In this document: positions 1 through 7,865 of the stretch, piece after piece
How positions within the stretch are numbered: the stretch's first letter is position 1
Layout: the number at the start of each line of letters is the position of its first letter
Source: Desulfobacula sp.
GTDB lineage: Bacteria > Desulfobacterota > Desulfobacteria > Desulfobacterales > Desulfobacteraceae
Direction: 5' to 3'
NCBI GenBank assembly: GCA_020048635.1
Contig: JAIFMF010000162.1
Location: 1-36,662, forward strand
DNA length: 36,662 bases
Made by a program: the position numbers and the translations under genes
Notes under the pieces: generated by a model
What the model was told of the DNA's origin: nothing
Database searches by the model: none
What the model saw: the letters and a program-made list of their open reading frames with translations, nothing else

Positions 1-969
1 CATCACCTGGTCAACTATATCCAGGGCATCATGCATATCGGACAAAGGGATATCTCCTGGATCCGTATCAGTAAGTCTGCCATTGAAAAAGGCTTTACCC
101 TGAAGGATATCGGTGTGGTTATCCATGCCAAATTCCACCAGGATTTCACCAAGATTATTGACAAGGTTCAGGTGACCCTCTACACAAACCAGGCAGATGT
201 GGACAAAATGACCGCCACCGCCAGAGCTAATTATACAACGCGTGACGCTCGTGTGGACAAGATGACGGATGAGGATGTTGAAACCTATTATTCCTGCACG
301 CTCTGCCAGTCTTTTGCCCCCAGCCATGTATGCTCTGTCAGCCCGGAAAGAACAGGACTCTGCGGCGCTTACAACTGGATGGACTGCAAGGCTTCCTTTG
401 AGATCAACCCCACAGGACCCAACCAGCCCATTATTAAAGGCGAGTGTCTCGATCCGAAACTGGGCCAGTGGAAAGGTGTCAATGACTTTGTCTACAAGGC
501 TTCTAGAGGGACTGTTACCCATTACAATTTCTACTCCATGGTTCATTCTCCCATGACCACCTGCGGCTGCTGCGAATGTATCGCTGCTATGCTGCCAGCC
601 TGTAATGGTGTGATGACGGTTGGCCGTGACTACTCCGGCGATACCCCATGCGGTATGAAATTTACGACCCTCGCCGGTGTCATGGGCGGCGGCGCATCCT
701 CACCTGGATTTGTGGGCCATTCCAAATACAATATCACCCAGGGTAAATTCCTTCTGGGTGATGGCGGCCTTCTGAGAATGGTCTGGATGCCCAAGCAGTT
801 AAAGGAAGAATTGAAAGACAGAATCATCGCCCGTGGAAAAGCCATGGGTATTCCGGATCTGTTTGATAAGATTGCCGATGAAACCGTAGGAATCACAGAA
901 GAAGAAATTCTTCCCTTCCTCCAGGAAAAAGGTCATCCAGCTCTTTCAATGGAGTCTTTAGTAGGCTAA
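1..969 (+). CDS. acsB: Acetyl-CoA synthase (CODH/ACS beta subunit), 5' truncated
   Basis: Open from base 1, so this is the C-terminal part (about 322 residues) of the subunit that joins a methyl group, CO and CoA into acetyl-CoA in the Wood-Ljungdahl pathway. The A-cluster ligands are visible. Cys codons at 295, 304, 331 and 361 match the CxxC-x8-C-x9-C pattern that holds the 4Fe-4S cluster, and the Cys-Gly-Cys at 562-570 is the motif that holds the dinickel site. The stretch SPERTGLCGAYNW and the C-terminal VGHSKYN region are also typical. The internal ATG at 31 is not the true start, because the frame is open upstream and reads family-like sequence. It is followed by acsC and acsE on the same strand. 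Cytoplasmic; direction of use (autotrophy or acetate oxidation) cannot be told from the sequence. Confidence 0.95.
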   Translation, partial: HHLVNYIQGIMHIGQRDISWIRISKSAIEKGFTLKDIGVVIHAKFHQDFTKIIDKVQVTLYTNQADVDKMTATARANYTTRDARVDKMTDEDVETYYSCTLCQSFAPSHVCSVSPERTGLCGAYNWMDCKASFEINPTGPNQPIIKGECLDPKLGQWKGVNDFVYKASRGTVTHYNFYSMVHSPMTTCGCCECIAAMLPACNGVMTVGRDYSGDTPCGMKFTTLAGVMGGGASSPGFVGHSKYNITQGKFLLGDGGLLRMVWMPKQLKEELKDRIIARGKAMGIPDLFDKIADETVGITEEEILPFLQEKGHPALSMESLVG

Positions 970-995
970 ATAAGATCGGATAATAATTCAACAAA

Positions 996-1042
996 AAAGG
1001 CCCGGTTGCGGATCACACCAGATATAAGGCTGCCGGGCCTTT
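996..1042 (+). terminator. Hairpin between acsB and acsC (possible attenuator)
   Basis: A perfect 10-bp inverted repeat, AAAGGCCCGG at 996-1005 and CCGGGCCTTT at 1033-1042, encloses a 27-nt loop. A run of six T lies a few bases further on, at 1052-1057. The T run is not immediately adjacent, so it may be a partial terminator or an mRNA-stabilising hairpin that sets acsB to acsC expression ratios. The acsC ribosome-binding site (AAGGAG, 1066-1071) follows. Confidence 0.55.
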
Positions 1043-1077
1043 ACCATAAGGTTTTTTAAAAACTTAAGGAGAAAAAA

Positions 1078-2418
1078 ATGGCATTAACCGGTATACAGAT
1101 ATTCAAACTCCTACCCAAAACAAACTGTAAGGAATGCGGGGTTCCAACCTGCCTTGCTTTTGCAATGAATCTTGCATCGGGTAAGGCTGAACTGGACAGT
1201 TGCCCCTATGTTTCCGAAGAAGCGAAAGCGCAACTGGCTGAAGCCTCTGCTCCCCCCATCCGCCCGGTCAAGCTTGGCAAAGGTGTCCGCCAGACCACAA
1301 CAGGTGGAGAAACCGTTCTCTACAGACATGAGAAAACATTTTTTAACCCGACTCTTCTTGCTGCAACCGTCTCATCCGACATTGATGCGGCAAAACTTGA
1401 TAAGACCCTGAAAATTTACAATGCCTTCCAGTATGAACGGGTTGGCTTAAATCTGAGACCTGAACTTCTGGTGGTCAAGGATGCCGGAAACGGTGCGGCA
1501 GCATTTGCAGCCGTTGCAGGCAAAATTGCCAAAGAATCCGAGTTCAACCTGATTCTGATGACGGAAAACATTGATGTCATGAAAGCCGGTGTTGAAGCCG
1601 CCGGATTCAAACGCCCACTGCTCTGTGGAGCAACCGCAGCCAATGTGGATGCCATGGGAGCACTTGCAAAAGAGAATGATCTTCCCCTGGTGGTCAAAGC
1701 AGGTTCTGTTGACGCCCTCATCCCTTTGACAACCAAACTGACCGGCATGGGGTTGAAGGACCTTGTGATTGATCCGGGTTCAAGGGAAATCAAACAGGCC
1801 CTTGAAGATCAGGTGGGCATTCGTCGTGCAGCCCTCAAAGCCGGTAACAAGGCCCTTGGGTTCCCGACCATCACCTTCCCCTGTGAAATGGCGTCCAACC
1901 TTGATATGGAAACTCTTATCGCCGGCATGTTTGTGGCCAAATACGGCGGGATTGTGGTGCTATCAGACTTCAGCACGGAATCTCTCTTTCCCCTTTTGCT
2001 GGAACGGTTGAACATCTATACAGATCCCCAGAGACCCATGACGGTCATTGAAGGTATTTTTGAAATCGGCACACCCAATGAAAATTCACCCGTTCTGGTC
2101 ACTACAAATTTTGCATTGACCTATTTTATTGTTTCAGGTGAAATCGAAGCCAGTAAGGTTCCGGCCTGGCTCCTGGTTAAGGACTCTGAAGGCCTTTCCG
2201 TTATGACGGCTTGGGCTGCTGGCAAGTTTGGGGGTGATGATGTCGGGGCGTTTGTTAAAAAAAGCGGCATCATGGATAAGGTAAAACATAAGGAACTCAT
2301 TATTCCAGGCTATGCAGCCGCCATTGCTGGTGATGTTGAAGAAGAGCTTCCGGGCTGGAAGATCATTGTCGGACCGAGGGAAGCCGCTCATATTCCTGCA
2401 TTCCTAAAATCTAGATAA
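1078..2418 (+). CDS. acsC: Corrinoid/iron-sulfur protein large (gamma) subunit
   Basis: The 446-residue methyl carrier of the Wood-Ljungdahl pathway takes the methyl group from methyl-tetrahydrofolate through AcsE on its cobalt corrinoid and passes it to acetyl-CoA synthase. The N-terminal 4Fe-4S domain shows Cys17, Cys20, Cys25 and Cys42 (NCKECGVPTC then SCP), the spacing known from characterised corrinoid proteins. The middle and C-terminal parts read as the TIM barrel and corrinoid-binding region (e.g. TIEGIFEIGTPNENSP-like segments). Start ATG 1078 has a strong AAGGAG seven bases upstream. The partner small subunit (acsD) is not in the window. It lies between acsB and acsE on one strand. 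Confidence 0.94.
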   Translation: MALTGIQIFKLLPKTNCKECGVPTCLAFAMNLASGKAELDSCPYVSEEAKAQLAEASAPPIRPVKLGKGVRQTTTGGETVLYRHEKTFFNPTLLAATVSSDIDAAKLDKTLKIYNAFQYERVGLNLRPELLVVKDAGNGAAAFAAVAGKIAKESEFNLILMTENIDVMKAGVEAAGFKRPLLCGATAANVDAMGALAKENDLPLVVKAGSVDALIPLTTKLTGMGLKDLVIDPGSREIKQALEDQVGIRRAALKAGNKALGFPTITFPCEMASNLDMETLIAGMFVAKYGGIVVLSDFSTESLFPLLLERLNIYTDPQRPMTVIEGIFEIGTPNENSPVLVTTNFALTYFIVSGEIEASKVPAWLLVKDSEGLSVMTAWAAGKFGGDDVGAFVKKSGIMDKVKHKELIIPGYAAAIAGDVEEELPGWKIIVGPREAAHIPAFLKSR

Positions 2419-2427
2419 GCTTTATAA

Positions 2428-2453
2428 GCCGGAACAGATGGTTTAGCTCCGGC
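2428..2453 (+). other. Short intergenic hairpin between acsC and acsE
   Basis: GCCGGA at 2428-2433 pairs with TCCGGC at 2448-2453 across a 14-nt loop, followed directly by seven A rather than T. It is therefore unlikely to be a terminator for the + strand. It may be an mRNA processing or stability element. Confidence 0.3.
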
Positions 2454-2490
2454 AAAAAAATGAAACATATAAATTTAAAAGGAAGATAAC

Positions 2491-3396
2491 ATGATACTAT
2501 TTGGTGAAAGTCTGAACGTCATTTCCAAGGTAATTGGAAAGGAATTCAGAGAACCGGATCCAGCCAAACGTAATCCCAAGCCCCTTCAAGAAGAAGTTCT
2601 ACGACAAAAAGAACTGGGAATGGATTATATCGACATCAACCTTGGTCCGGCAAAAAAATTCGGTGTGGAGCTAATGCCCTGGGTTGTCAATGTCGTTCAG
2701 GAGGCTGTTCCGGGAATGCCCCTGCTGCTTGACACGTCCAATATTGATGCCATTGAAGCAGGCCTTAAGGTTTTAAAACCGGCATCGGTACCGCATATCA
2801 TCAATTCCATCATGGCACGGCCGGAAAGATATGAAAGAATGGTGCCCCTTGCTGCACAATATGACGTTGATTTTGTTGCTTTGATGTGGGGACCGGATGG
2901 ACTGCCAAGGGATGAGAACGAAAGAGCGGCTCTGGCCGTCGAACTTATTTATTTTGCCAATGAAGCCGGCATTGCCAATGAGAGAATCTGGGTAGACGGT
3001 ATTGTAACCCCTGTCAATATCCAGCAGCAGCAATTGATGAGCCTCATGAATTTCCAGATGATGATGGAAGACATTGCGCCCGGTTCAAAATCCACCTGCG
3101 GTCTTTCCAATATTTCCAATGGTCCTCCGGAACATCTACGCGGTATCCTGAACCAGACCTATATGGTAATGCTTGAAAGATACGGCATGAAAGCCGTTAT
3201 TTCAGATCCTCTGGATAAGCAGCTCACCGCAATTGCCAAGGGCAAACGTCAGGATATTGTGGATCTCATCCATAGCATGATGGACGGCAATGATCCTAAT
3301 ATTCCAAGTCTCAGCAAAGAATTGAGTGATTACGCAAAAACCTATAAAGTCATCATGGGCGAAACGCTGTATTCAGATTCATGGCTTGAAATTTGA
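2491..3396 (+). CDS. acsE: Methyltetrahydrofolate:corrinoid/iron-sulfur protein methyltransferase
   Basis: 301 residues with a pterin-binding (dihydropteroate synthase-like) TIM barrel. Recognisable barrel motifs are MDYIDINLGPAKK, LLDTSNIDAIEAGLKVL, a central CGLSNISNG loop and a C-terminal GETLYSDSW. The known reaction of this family is transfer of the methyl group from 5-methyl-tetrahydrofolate to Co(I) of the corrinoid protein AcsC/AcsD. The protein is somewhat longer than the roughly 260-residue clostridial enzymes. The ATG at 2491 is preceded by AAAAGGAAG. It is the third acs gene on the strand and is followed by a clear terminator, so the small gene and cooC downstream probably have separate or read-through expression. 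Confidence 0.9.
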   Translation: MILFGESLNVISKVIGKEFREPDPAKRNPKPLQEEVLRQKELGMDYIDINLGPAKKFGVELMPWVVNVVQEAVPGMPLLLDTSNIDAIEAGLKVLKPASVPHIINSIMARPERYERMVPLAAQYDVDFVALMWGPDGLPRDENERAALAVELIYFANEAGIANERIWVDGIVTPVNIQQQQLMSLMNFQMMMEDIAPGSKSTCGLSNISNGPPEHLRGILNQTYMVMLERYGMKAVISDPLDKQLTAIAKGKRQDIVDLIHSMMDGNDPNIPSLSKELSDYAKTYKVIMGETLYSDSWLEI

Positions 3397-3435
3397 TGTT
3401 AATTTGATTTAGCATCTCTTAAGCACTACAGATAA

Positions 3436-3470
3436 AAAAAGCCCCTGCCGTTGATGGTCAGGGGCTTTTT
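3436..3470 (+). terminator. Rho-independent terminator after acsE
   Basis: AAAAAGCCCCTG at 3436-3447 pairs perfectly with CAGGGGCTTTTT at 3459-3470 over an 11-nt loop. The GC-rich 12-bp stem ends in a T run. With A on the left arm and T on the right it could act in both directions. Confidence 0.9.
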
Positions 3471-3520
3471 CCTTTGTATTGCCTTTTTTAAGGCTTTATT
3501 TTGAATTTAATGGTCTTATA

Positions 3521-3865
3521 ATGGGTAAAACAGTTGAACATGGAGATAATAGAAAATTGGACAATCTGGACAAAGATATAAAGATAGATGAAAACTGGTA
3601 TTATGTTATCATTCAGAATCCAGAAACATCTTCAGAACAATATGTAGGATTCAGTAATGAAAAAACAAGTGAAAAATTTATTCCGGTCTTTAAAACAAAA
3701 GAGAATGCGCAAGCGTGTTTTACCTTGATGCCCAAAGATATATTCAACGTCACCTATGGAATCCAGGCCGTCATTGAGGAAGACCTTCTCAGCGTCGCAA
3801 AAGAAAATGGTCATAAAATATATCTCCTTGATGAAAAAGGAACCATTTTAGATTATTTAAACTGA
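3521..3865 (+). CDS. Small protein of unknown function in the acs cluster
   Basis: I do not recognise this family. From the ATG at 3521 (MGKTVEHGD) the product is 114 residues, acidic and apparently soluble, with no signal peptide, membrane segment or metal-binding motif. An in-frame start at 3479 would add 14 hydrophobic residues but lies only nine bases past the acsE terminator, so 3521 is preferred. Neither start has a good ribosome-binding site. The segment with FIPVFKTKENAQ and the following alternation of strands and helices recalls small SseB-like domains, but this is only an impression. It sits between acsE and cooC, 16 bases before the cooC start, which suggests a link with CODH/ACS assembly or regulation; that is inference from position. 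Confidence 0.6.
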   Translation: MGKTVEHGDNRKLDNLDKDIKIDENWYYVIIQNPETSSEQYVGFSNEKTSEKFIPVFKTKENAQACFTLMPKDIFNVTYGIQAVIEEDLLSVAKENGHKIYLLDEKGTILDYLN

Positions 3866-3881
3866 ACACAGGAGCCTTATT

Positions 3882-4594
3882 GTGAGCTTAAAAATTGCAG
3901 TTGGCGGTAAAGGCGGAGTCGGAAAAACCACTTTTACTTCTCTTATTGCCCGTGCCATTGCCGCCCTGAACAAAGATAGAAAGGTCATCGCCATCGATGC
4001 CGACCCGGTTGCCAATATGAAAGGACCGGCGCAAAACCCGGCACCACAGGCGGGTTTTTTACCTTAAACCCAAAAGTGGATGATATTCCGGACCGGTTTT
4101 CCATTGAAAAAGACGGGGTCAAACTCCTGGTTATGGGAACCGTTAAAAAAGGCGGTTCAGGGTGTATCTGCCCGGAAGCCACCATGTTAAAAGCCTTGAT
4201 GAACCATCTTGTTCTGGCCCGAAATGAAGTCGTGGTCATGGATATGGAAGCCGGCATTGAACATTTGGGCAGAGCCACGTCAGGATCTGTGGATGCCTTG
4301 ATTGTGGTGGTCAACCCGGGAAAAAGAAGCCGTGTGGCTGCAGATAAAATCAGGCAGCTCGGCCGGGATATCGGAATCAAGAATATTGTGGTGGTGGGCA
4401 ACAGAGTAAAATCCGAAGCAGACAAAGTTATGATCCGGGAAAGTATGCCGGATTACACCATCCTCGGATTTATTCCGGAAATGGATGAGATCGTGAACGC
4501 AGATAGAAACGGCAAACGACCTTTTGATGATATCACCCTGATTCCGGAAGCGTTAAAAGAAATCACAAAAAAGTTGCTCGAACTGGAAAAATAG
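3882..4594 (+). pseudogene. cooC: CooC-type nickel-insertion ATPase with internal deletion and frameshift
   Basis: CooC is a MinD/ParA-type ATPase that helps load nickel into carbon monoxide dehydrogenase. The 5' part, from GTG 3882, reads IAVGGKGGVGKTTFTSL (deviant Walker A) and AIDADPVAN, then runs out of frame to a TAA at 4065-4067. In another frame the family sequence resumes at about 4019 as ERTGAKPGTTGGFF, LNPKVDDIPDRFS, then VMGTVKKGGSGCICPEA, MDMEAGIEHLGRAT and a normal C-terminus. The family segment that should lie between DADP-AN and ERTGAKPG, roughly two dozen residues by recollection of the family, is absent. The simplest reading is a short deletion, not a multiple of three, at about 4014-4020. 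The stop is TAA, so selenocysteine recoding cannot explain it. It is either a pseudogene or an assembly error. Confidence 0.85.
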
Positions 4595-4596
4595 AA

Positions 4597-5622
4597 CTAC
4601 AAAGCCTCAACCGCGGCTATGGTGGTATCCAGCATCCGGTTTGAATATCCCCATTCATTGTCAAACCAGGCCTGGACTTTGACCAGTCGCTTTCTGCTGA
4701 CCCGGGTCTGGTGAAGGTCGATGATGGAGGATCTGGGGTCATGGTTGAAATCACAGGACACCAGATATTCATCTGTAACGCCGAGGATATCCTTCAATTC
4801 ATTCAAAGATGCCTGCTCCAAGACTTTATTCACCATTTCCACATCCGTATCCGTTTTTACAACGAGCGTAATATCCATAATCGAGACATTAGTAGTGGGA
4901 ACCCGGATGGCCAGGGTCTCAAACCTGCCGGTCATGGACGGCAGAATCTTTGAGATTCCTTTTTCAAGGGCGGTTTTCACAGGAATAATGGATTGAAGGG
5001 CAGACCGTGTTTTTCTTAAGTCTGGATTATAGGCATCGATGACCGGCTGGTCGTGCATTGCTGAATGAATGGTGGTGATGGACCCGCTTTCAATGCCCAA
5101 TGCCTGATCCAGGACAAGGATGACCGGGATAACACAATTGGTGGTACAGGATGCGTTTGAAATAATGGTATGTTCCTTTTTTAATACTTTATGATTCACG
5201 CCATAGACAATGGTGGCATCCATTTCATCCAAGGCCGGTTGTGAATAAATCACCTTTTTTGCCCCGGATAGAAGATGAAGCTCAGCCGATTCCCTGTTCT
5301 TATAGACTCCTGTGCAGTCAAGGACCACATCAATTTTCAGATCTTTCCAGGGAAGGTTCACAATATTTTTTTCCTGGAAAATTTTAATGATATCTGTGCC
5401 GATGATCAATGTGGAATTTTCAGTTCTCACTTCAAAGGGGAACCGGCCGTGGGTGGAATCGTATTTCGTCAGGTGATACACTGCTTTCGGATCTGCGGTT
5501 TCATTGACGGCGCAAAGCCTGATCCTGTCATAAAAACTTTTGGATTCATATAGGGCTCTGGCCACGCATCGCCCAATCCTGCCATATCCATTGATTGCAA
5601 TATTAATTTTCATTTTTTTCAT
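4597..5622 (-). CDS. epd: Erythrose-4-phosphate dehydrogenase-like member of the GAPDH family
   Basis: A 341-residue NAD-dependent aldehyde dehydrogenase of the glyceraldehyde-3-phosphate dehydrogenase fold. It shows the Rossmann start INGYGRIGR, the active-site SNASCTTNC with Cys159, and a His in TTIHSAMHD (His186). Several stretches, VIDAYNPDLRKTRSALQSIIP and VSCDFNHDPRSSIID with WFDNEWGYSNRMLDT, resemble erythrose-4-phosphate dehydrogenases (pyridoxal phosphate synthesis) more than glycolytic GAPDH. I recognise this from motifs and cannot exclude glycolytic activity. The gene converges on cooC with two bases between the stops. Two close ATGs (5622 and 5613) are possible starts, the first preceded by a GGTGAG-type site. 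Confidence 0.72.
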   Translation of the reverse strand: MKKMKINIAINGYGRIGRCVARALYESKSFYDRIRLCAVNETADPKAVYHLTKYDSTHGRFPFEVRTENSTLIIGTDIIKIFQEKNIVNLPWKDLKIDVVLDCTGVYKNRESAELHLLSGAKKVIYSQPALDEMDATIVYGVNHKVLKKEHTIISNASCTTNCVIPVILVLDQALGIESGSITTIHSAMHDQPVIDAYNPDLRKTRSALQSIIPVKTALEKGISKILPSMTGRFETLAIRVPTTNVSIMDITLVVKTDTDVEMVNKVLEQASLNELKDILGVTDEYLVSCDFNHDPRSSIIDLHQTRVSRKRLVKVQAWFDNEWGYSNRMLDTTIAAVEAL

Positions 5623-5767
5623 CTCACCATCCTAATCTCAACCCATTTATATCATAATCCTTTAATTGGGATAATGCTAAAACTATATAAACACCCTTGG
5701 TAAAAAAATCATCTGTATCTTTGTTTATAGATTCGAGCCAAAGGAATCCCGCATTTATAATCTATTA

Positions 5768-6523
5768 TCAGAAAAGGATAAGGCATATGGAAACGGCAAT
5801 ACTTCCAAAAAAGAAACCCCTTTCTTTTCCAGAGGGGTTAAATTCAGGGTCGGTTCTGTCATCACTGTAGCATCTGGATTCCATGGCAAGAATAAGATTG
5901 TCGGCAGATAGAAAGGTTTTTTTAAGCAACGGCAGAACGATGCCGATGGTTTTTCGGATCGGGTTTTTCTGAAGATGTGCACATCTTGCTTTTTGGGCAT
6001 CGGATACCTCTTTTGCCTGTCTTAGAATGACCGGCATAAAACAAAGCGCAAGGCTGATCATGACGGCCACCCGTTTTTCAGGGACAAAGGGGACGGGTTT
6101 TAAAAACCATTGAACTGCGGTTTTTACCGATGAGGGCTTGGTTGTGGCAGAAAAGATAATACCGGTCAGCATGATCAAAAAGAATTTAAAGGCTACCATG
6201 CCCCCTTCCGCCAATCCCTGGTTACTGACGGTAACGCCGAAAGATGAAAAAACAGTATCTCCTGTTATCGTAAATGCCCTTGCAAGAAAAACAAAGACAA
6301 GAAGGATCAGAAAAAATTTCATATTGCTCAACATTGAAAAAAAGCGAAGCCCTGTTTTTTTAAAGAAAAAAAGAAGCATAAAAAAATAGAAACCTGTGGA
6401 AATAAACCCTGCGGGCAGCATGGATATATTGACAAGGCTGATAATAAAGAATTTAAGCCTTGTGTCCAGAAGATGGAGTATGGAATCTCCGGGTCTGTAG
6501 GTAAAGGGTGTTATTTCTGCCAC
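5768..6523 (-). CDS. ECF transporter transmembrane subunit (EcfT/BioN)
   Basis: 251 residues, strongly hydrophobic, with several predicted membrane helices in the N-terminal half. A conserved cytoplasmic region includes AQKARCAHLQKNP and the second coupling motif MESRCYSDDRT, corresponding to the Ala-Arg-x motifs through which EcfT proteins grip their ATPases. A final hydrophobic segment ends the protein. It couples ATP hydrolysis by the ATPase subunit to substrate release by the BioY component in the inner membrane. The GTG start at 6523 lies inside the end of the ATPase gene (13-base overlap), indicating translational coupling. It is the last gene of birA-bioY-ecfA-ecfT. Confidence 0.88.
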   Translation of the reverse strand: MAEITPFTYRPGDSILHLLDTRLKFFIISLVNISMLPAGFISTGFYFFMLLFFFKKTGLRFFSMLSNMKFFLILLVFVFLARAFTITGDTVFSSFGVTVSNQGLAEGGMVAFKFFLIMLTGIIFSATTKPSSVKTAVQWFLKPVPFVPEKRVAVMISLALCFMPVILRQAKEVSDAQKARCAHLQKNPIRKTIGIVLPLLKKTFLSADNLILAMESRCYSDDRTDPEFNPSGKERGFFFGSIAVSICLILF

Positions 6524-7266
6524 GACTGCGGTTCCAATCCGAATTTTGAGAAGCAGGGTTCCCTGACTCCATAGGATTCCAGCCGACCAACAAGATTCAA
6601 TGGCACATCGTCTTCCTTGACGCTCCCTTTTTCCATGATGATCATCCGGGTGGCTTCAAAGATGACGGGTTCAATATCATGGGTGGCAATCATGACGGTC
6701 TGCCCTGCGCGGTGAAGGTCCATGATGGTGGCAAGAACTTGAAGGATTCCGGGGTAGTCGAGATTGGAAAAAGGTTCGTCAAAAACAATGACTTGAGGGT
6801 CCATCACCAGGATACCGGCAATGGCCACTTTTCTTTTTTCACCCCCGGAAAGGGTAGAAGGATTCCGATCCTTCAAATGAAAAAGATTCAGAGTTTCAAG
6901 AACCTTAGTAACTATTTCTTTGATCCGGGCACGGGTAATTTTGAGATTTTCAGGACCAAAGGCGACCTCATCAAAAACCGTGTCTCCGACCATCTGGGTA
7001 TCCGGGTCCTGGAACACCATGCCGACGGTCTTCCGGGTTTCAATCAGATGTTTTGAAATTTCCAGTCCGTTCACCCTGATCGTACCTGACGTCGGCATCA
7101 AAAGGCCGTTCAGATGCCTCAAAAAAGTGGTTTTCCCGGACCCGTTTTTTCCGGCAAGGATGATGAATTCGCCTTGGTTAATGGACAGGGAAATGTGATT
7201 CAGTCCCCTGAAGCCATCGTCAAAGATGAAAGAGAGGTCTTTTATGTCTATGATTGCCTTTGGCAT
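6511..7266 (-). CDS. ECF transporter ATPase subunit (EcfA/BioM)
   Basis: An ABC ATPase of 251 residues from ATG 7266; the frame is open to a TTG at 7281, but MPKAIIDIKDLSF is the family-like start. It shows Walker A GKNGSGKTT, Q-loop FQDPDTQ, signature LSGGEKRKVAIA, Walker B VIVFDEP and switch His in ATHD. The region after the Q-loop (DTVFDEVAFGPENL) is typical of ECF ATPases. Only one ATPase gene is present in the operon, consistent with the BioMNY arrangement in which a single ATPase forms a homodimer. Confidence 0.92.
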   Translation of the reverse strand: MPKAIIDIKDLSFIFDDGFRGLNHISLSINQGEFIILAGKNGSGKTTFLRHLNGLLMPTSGTIRVNGLEISKHLIETRKTVGMVFQDPDTQMVGDTVFDEVAFGPENLKITRARIKEIVTKVLETLNLFHLKDRNPSTLSGGEKRKVAIAGILVMDPQVIVFDEPFSNLDYPGILQVLATIMDLHRAGQTVMIATHDIEPVIFEATRMIIMEKGSVKEDDVPLNLVGRLESYGVREPCFSKFGLEPQSWQK

Positions 7267-7294
7267 CAAGGTATCTTTCAATTTTTGCCGGAGA

Positions 7295-7825
7295 TCATAA
7301 TTTGACCACGGGTCTCAGGGTCTTCGCAATAAATGCAGCGGCAAGGATTTTCAGGGCATCCCCGATCAGAAAGGGGACCATGCCGACAGCAAGGGCCTTT
7401 TGAAATGTCATAGAGGTCACCACCTTAAGCCAGGGAACCCCTGCCGCATAGACAATCAAAGAGCCGATGAGCATGGCAATGATATCGGAAGACATTTTTT
7501 TGCCGAGGCCCTTTGAAATACTTGCCGTGATAAAGACACAGGGCAGGTATCCCAGAAGATATCCGCCCGTCGGGCCGAAGAGTTTTCCTATGCCTGAAGT
7601 TCCACCGGCAAAAACCGGAAGCCCGGCAAGACCGATGACAAGATAAACCGCCACAGAGGCAAGTCCCCATAGAGGCCCCAGGATGATGGATGCCAAAAGG
7701 ACAAACATGTTCTGAAGGACAATGGGGACAGGCCCGATTGGAATTGAAATAAATGCACCGATGGCAATTAAGGCCACAAACAAAGATGAATATACGGTCA
7801 TTTTAAGTTCGGTTGACGAGGTCAT
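7295..7825 (-). CDS. bioY: BioY, biotin-binding S component of an ECF transporter
   Basis: 176 residues with about six membrane helices. The pattern FISIPIGPVPIVLQNMFVLL near the N-terminus and the following GPLWGLASVAVYLVIGLAGLP are hallmarks of BioY, as is the GGTSGIGKLFGPTGGYLLG loop. It binds biotin in the membrane and works with the ATPase and transmembrane subunits encoded immediately downstream. An AAAGGA ribosome-binding site precedes the ATG at 7825. The 40-base gap to birA upstream shows no terminator, so both should share one transcript. Confidence 0.95.
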   Translation of the reverse strand: MTSSTELKMTVYSSLFVALIAIGAFISIPIGPVPIVLQNMFVLLASIILGPLWGLASVAVYLVIGLAGLPVFAGGTSGIGKLFGPTGGYLLGYLPCVFITASISKGLGKKMSSDIIAMLIGSLIVYAAGVPWLKVVTSMTFQKALAVGMVPFLIGDALKILAAAFIAKTLRPVVKL

Positions 7826-7865
7826 GCAGTGGTTCCTTTGTTAAGGAGGGGGTTAATATTAAATA

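Noticed and set aside
4065..4067. Second selenocysteine or recoding site in cooC
   Set aside because: The stop is TAA, and the frames on either side differ, so recoding of a single stop cannot rejoin them.
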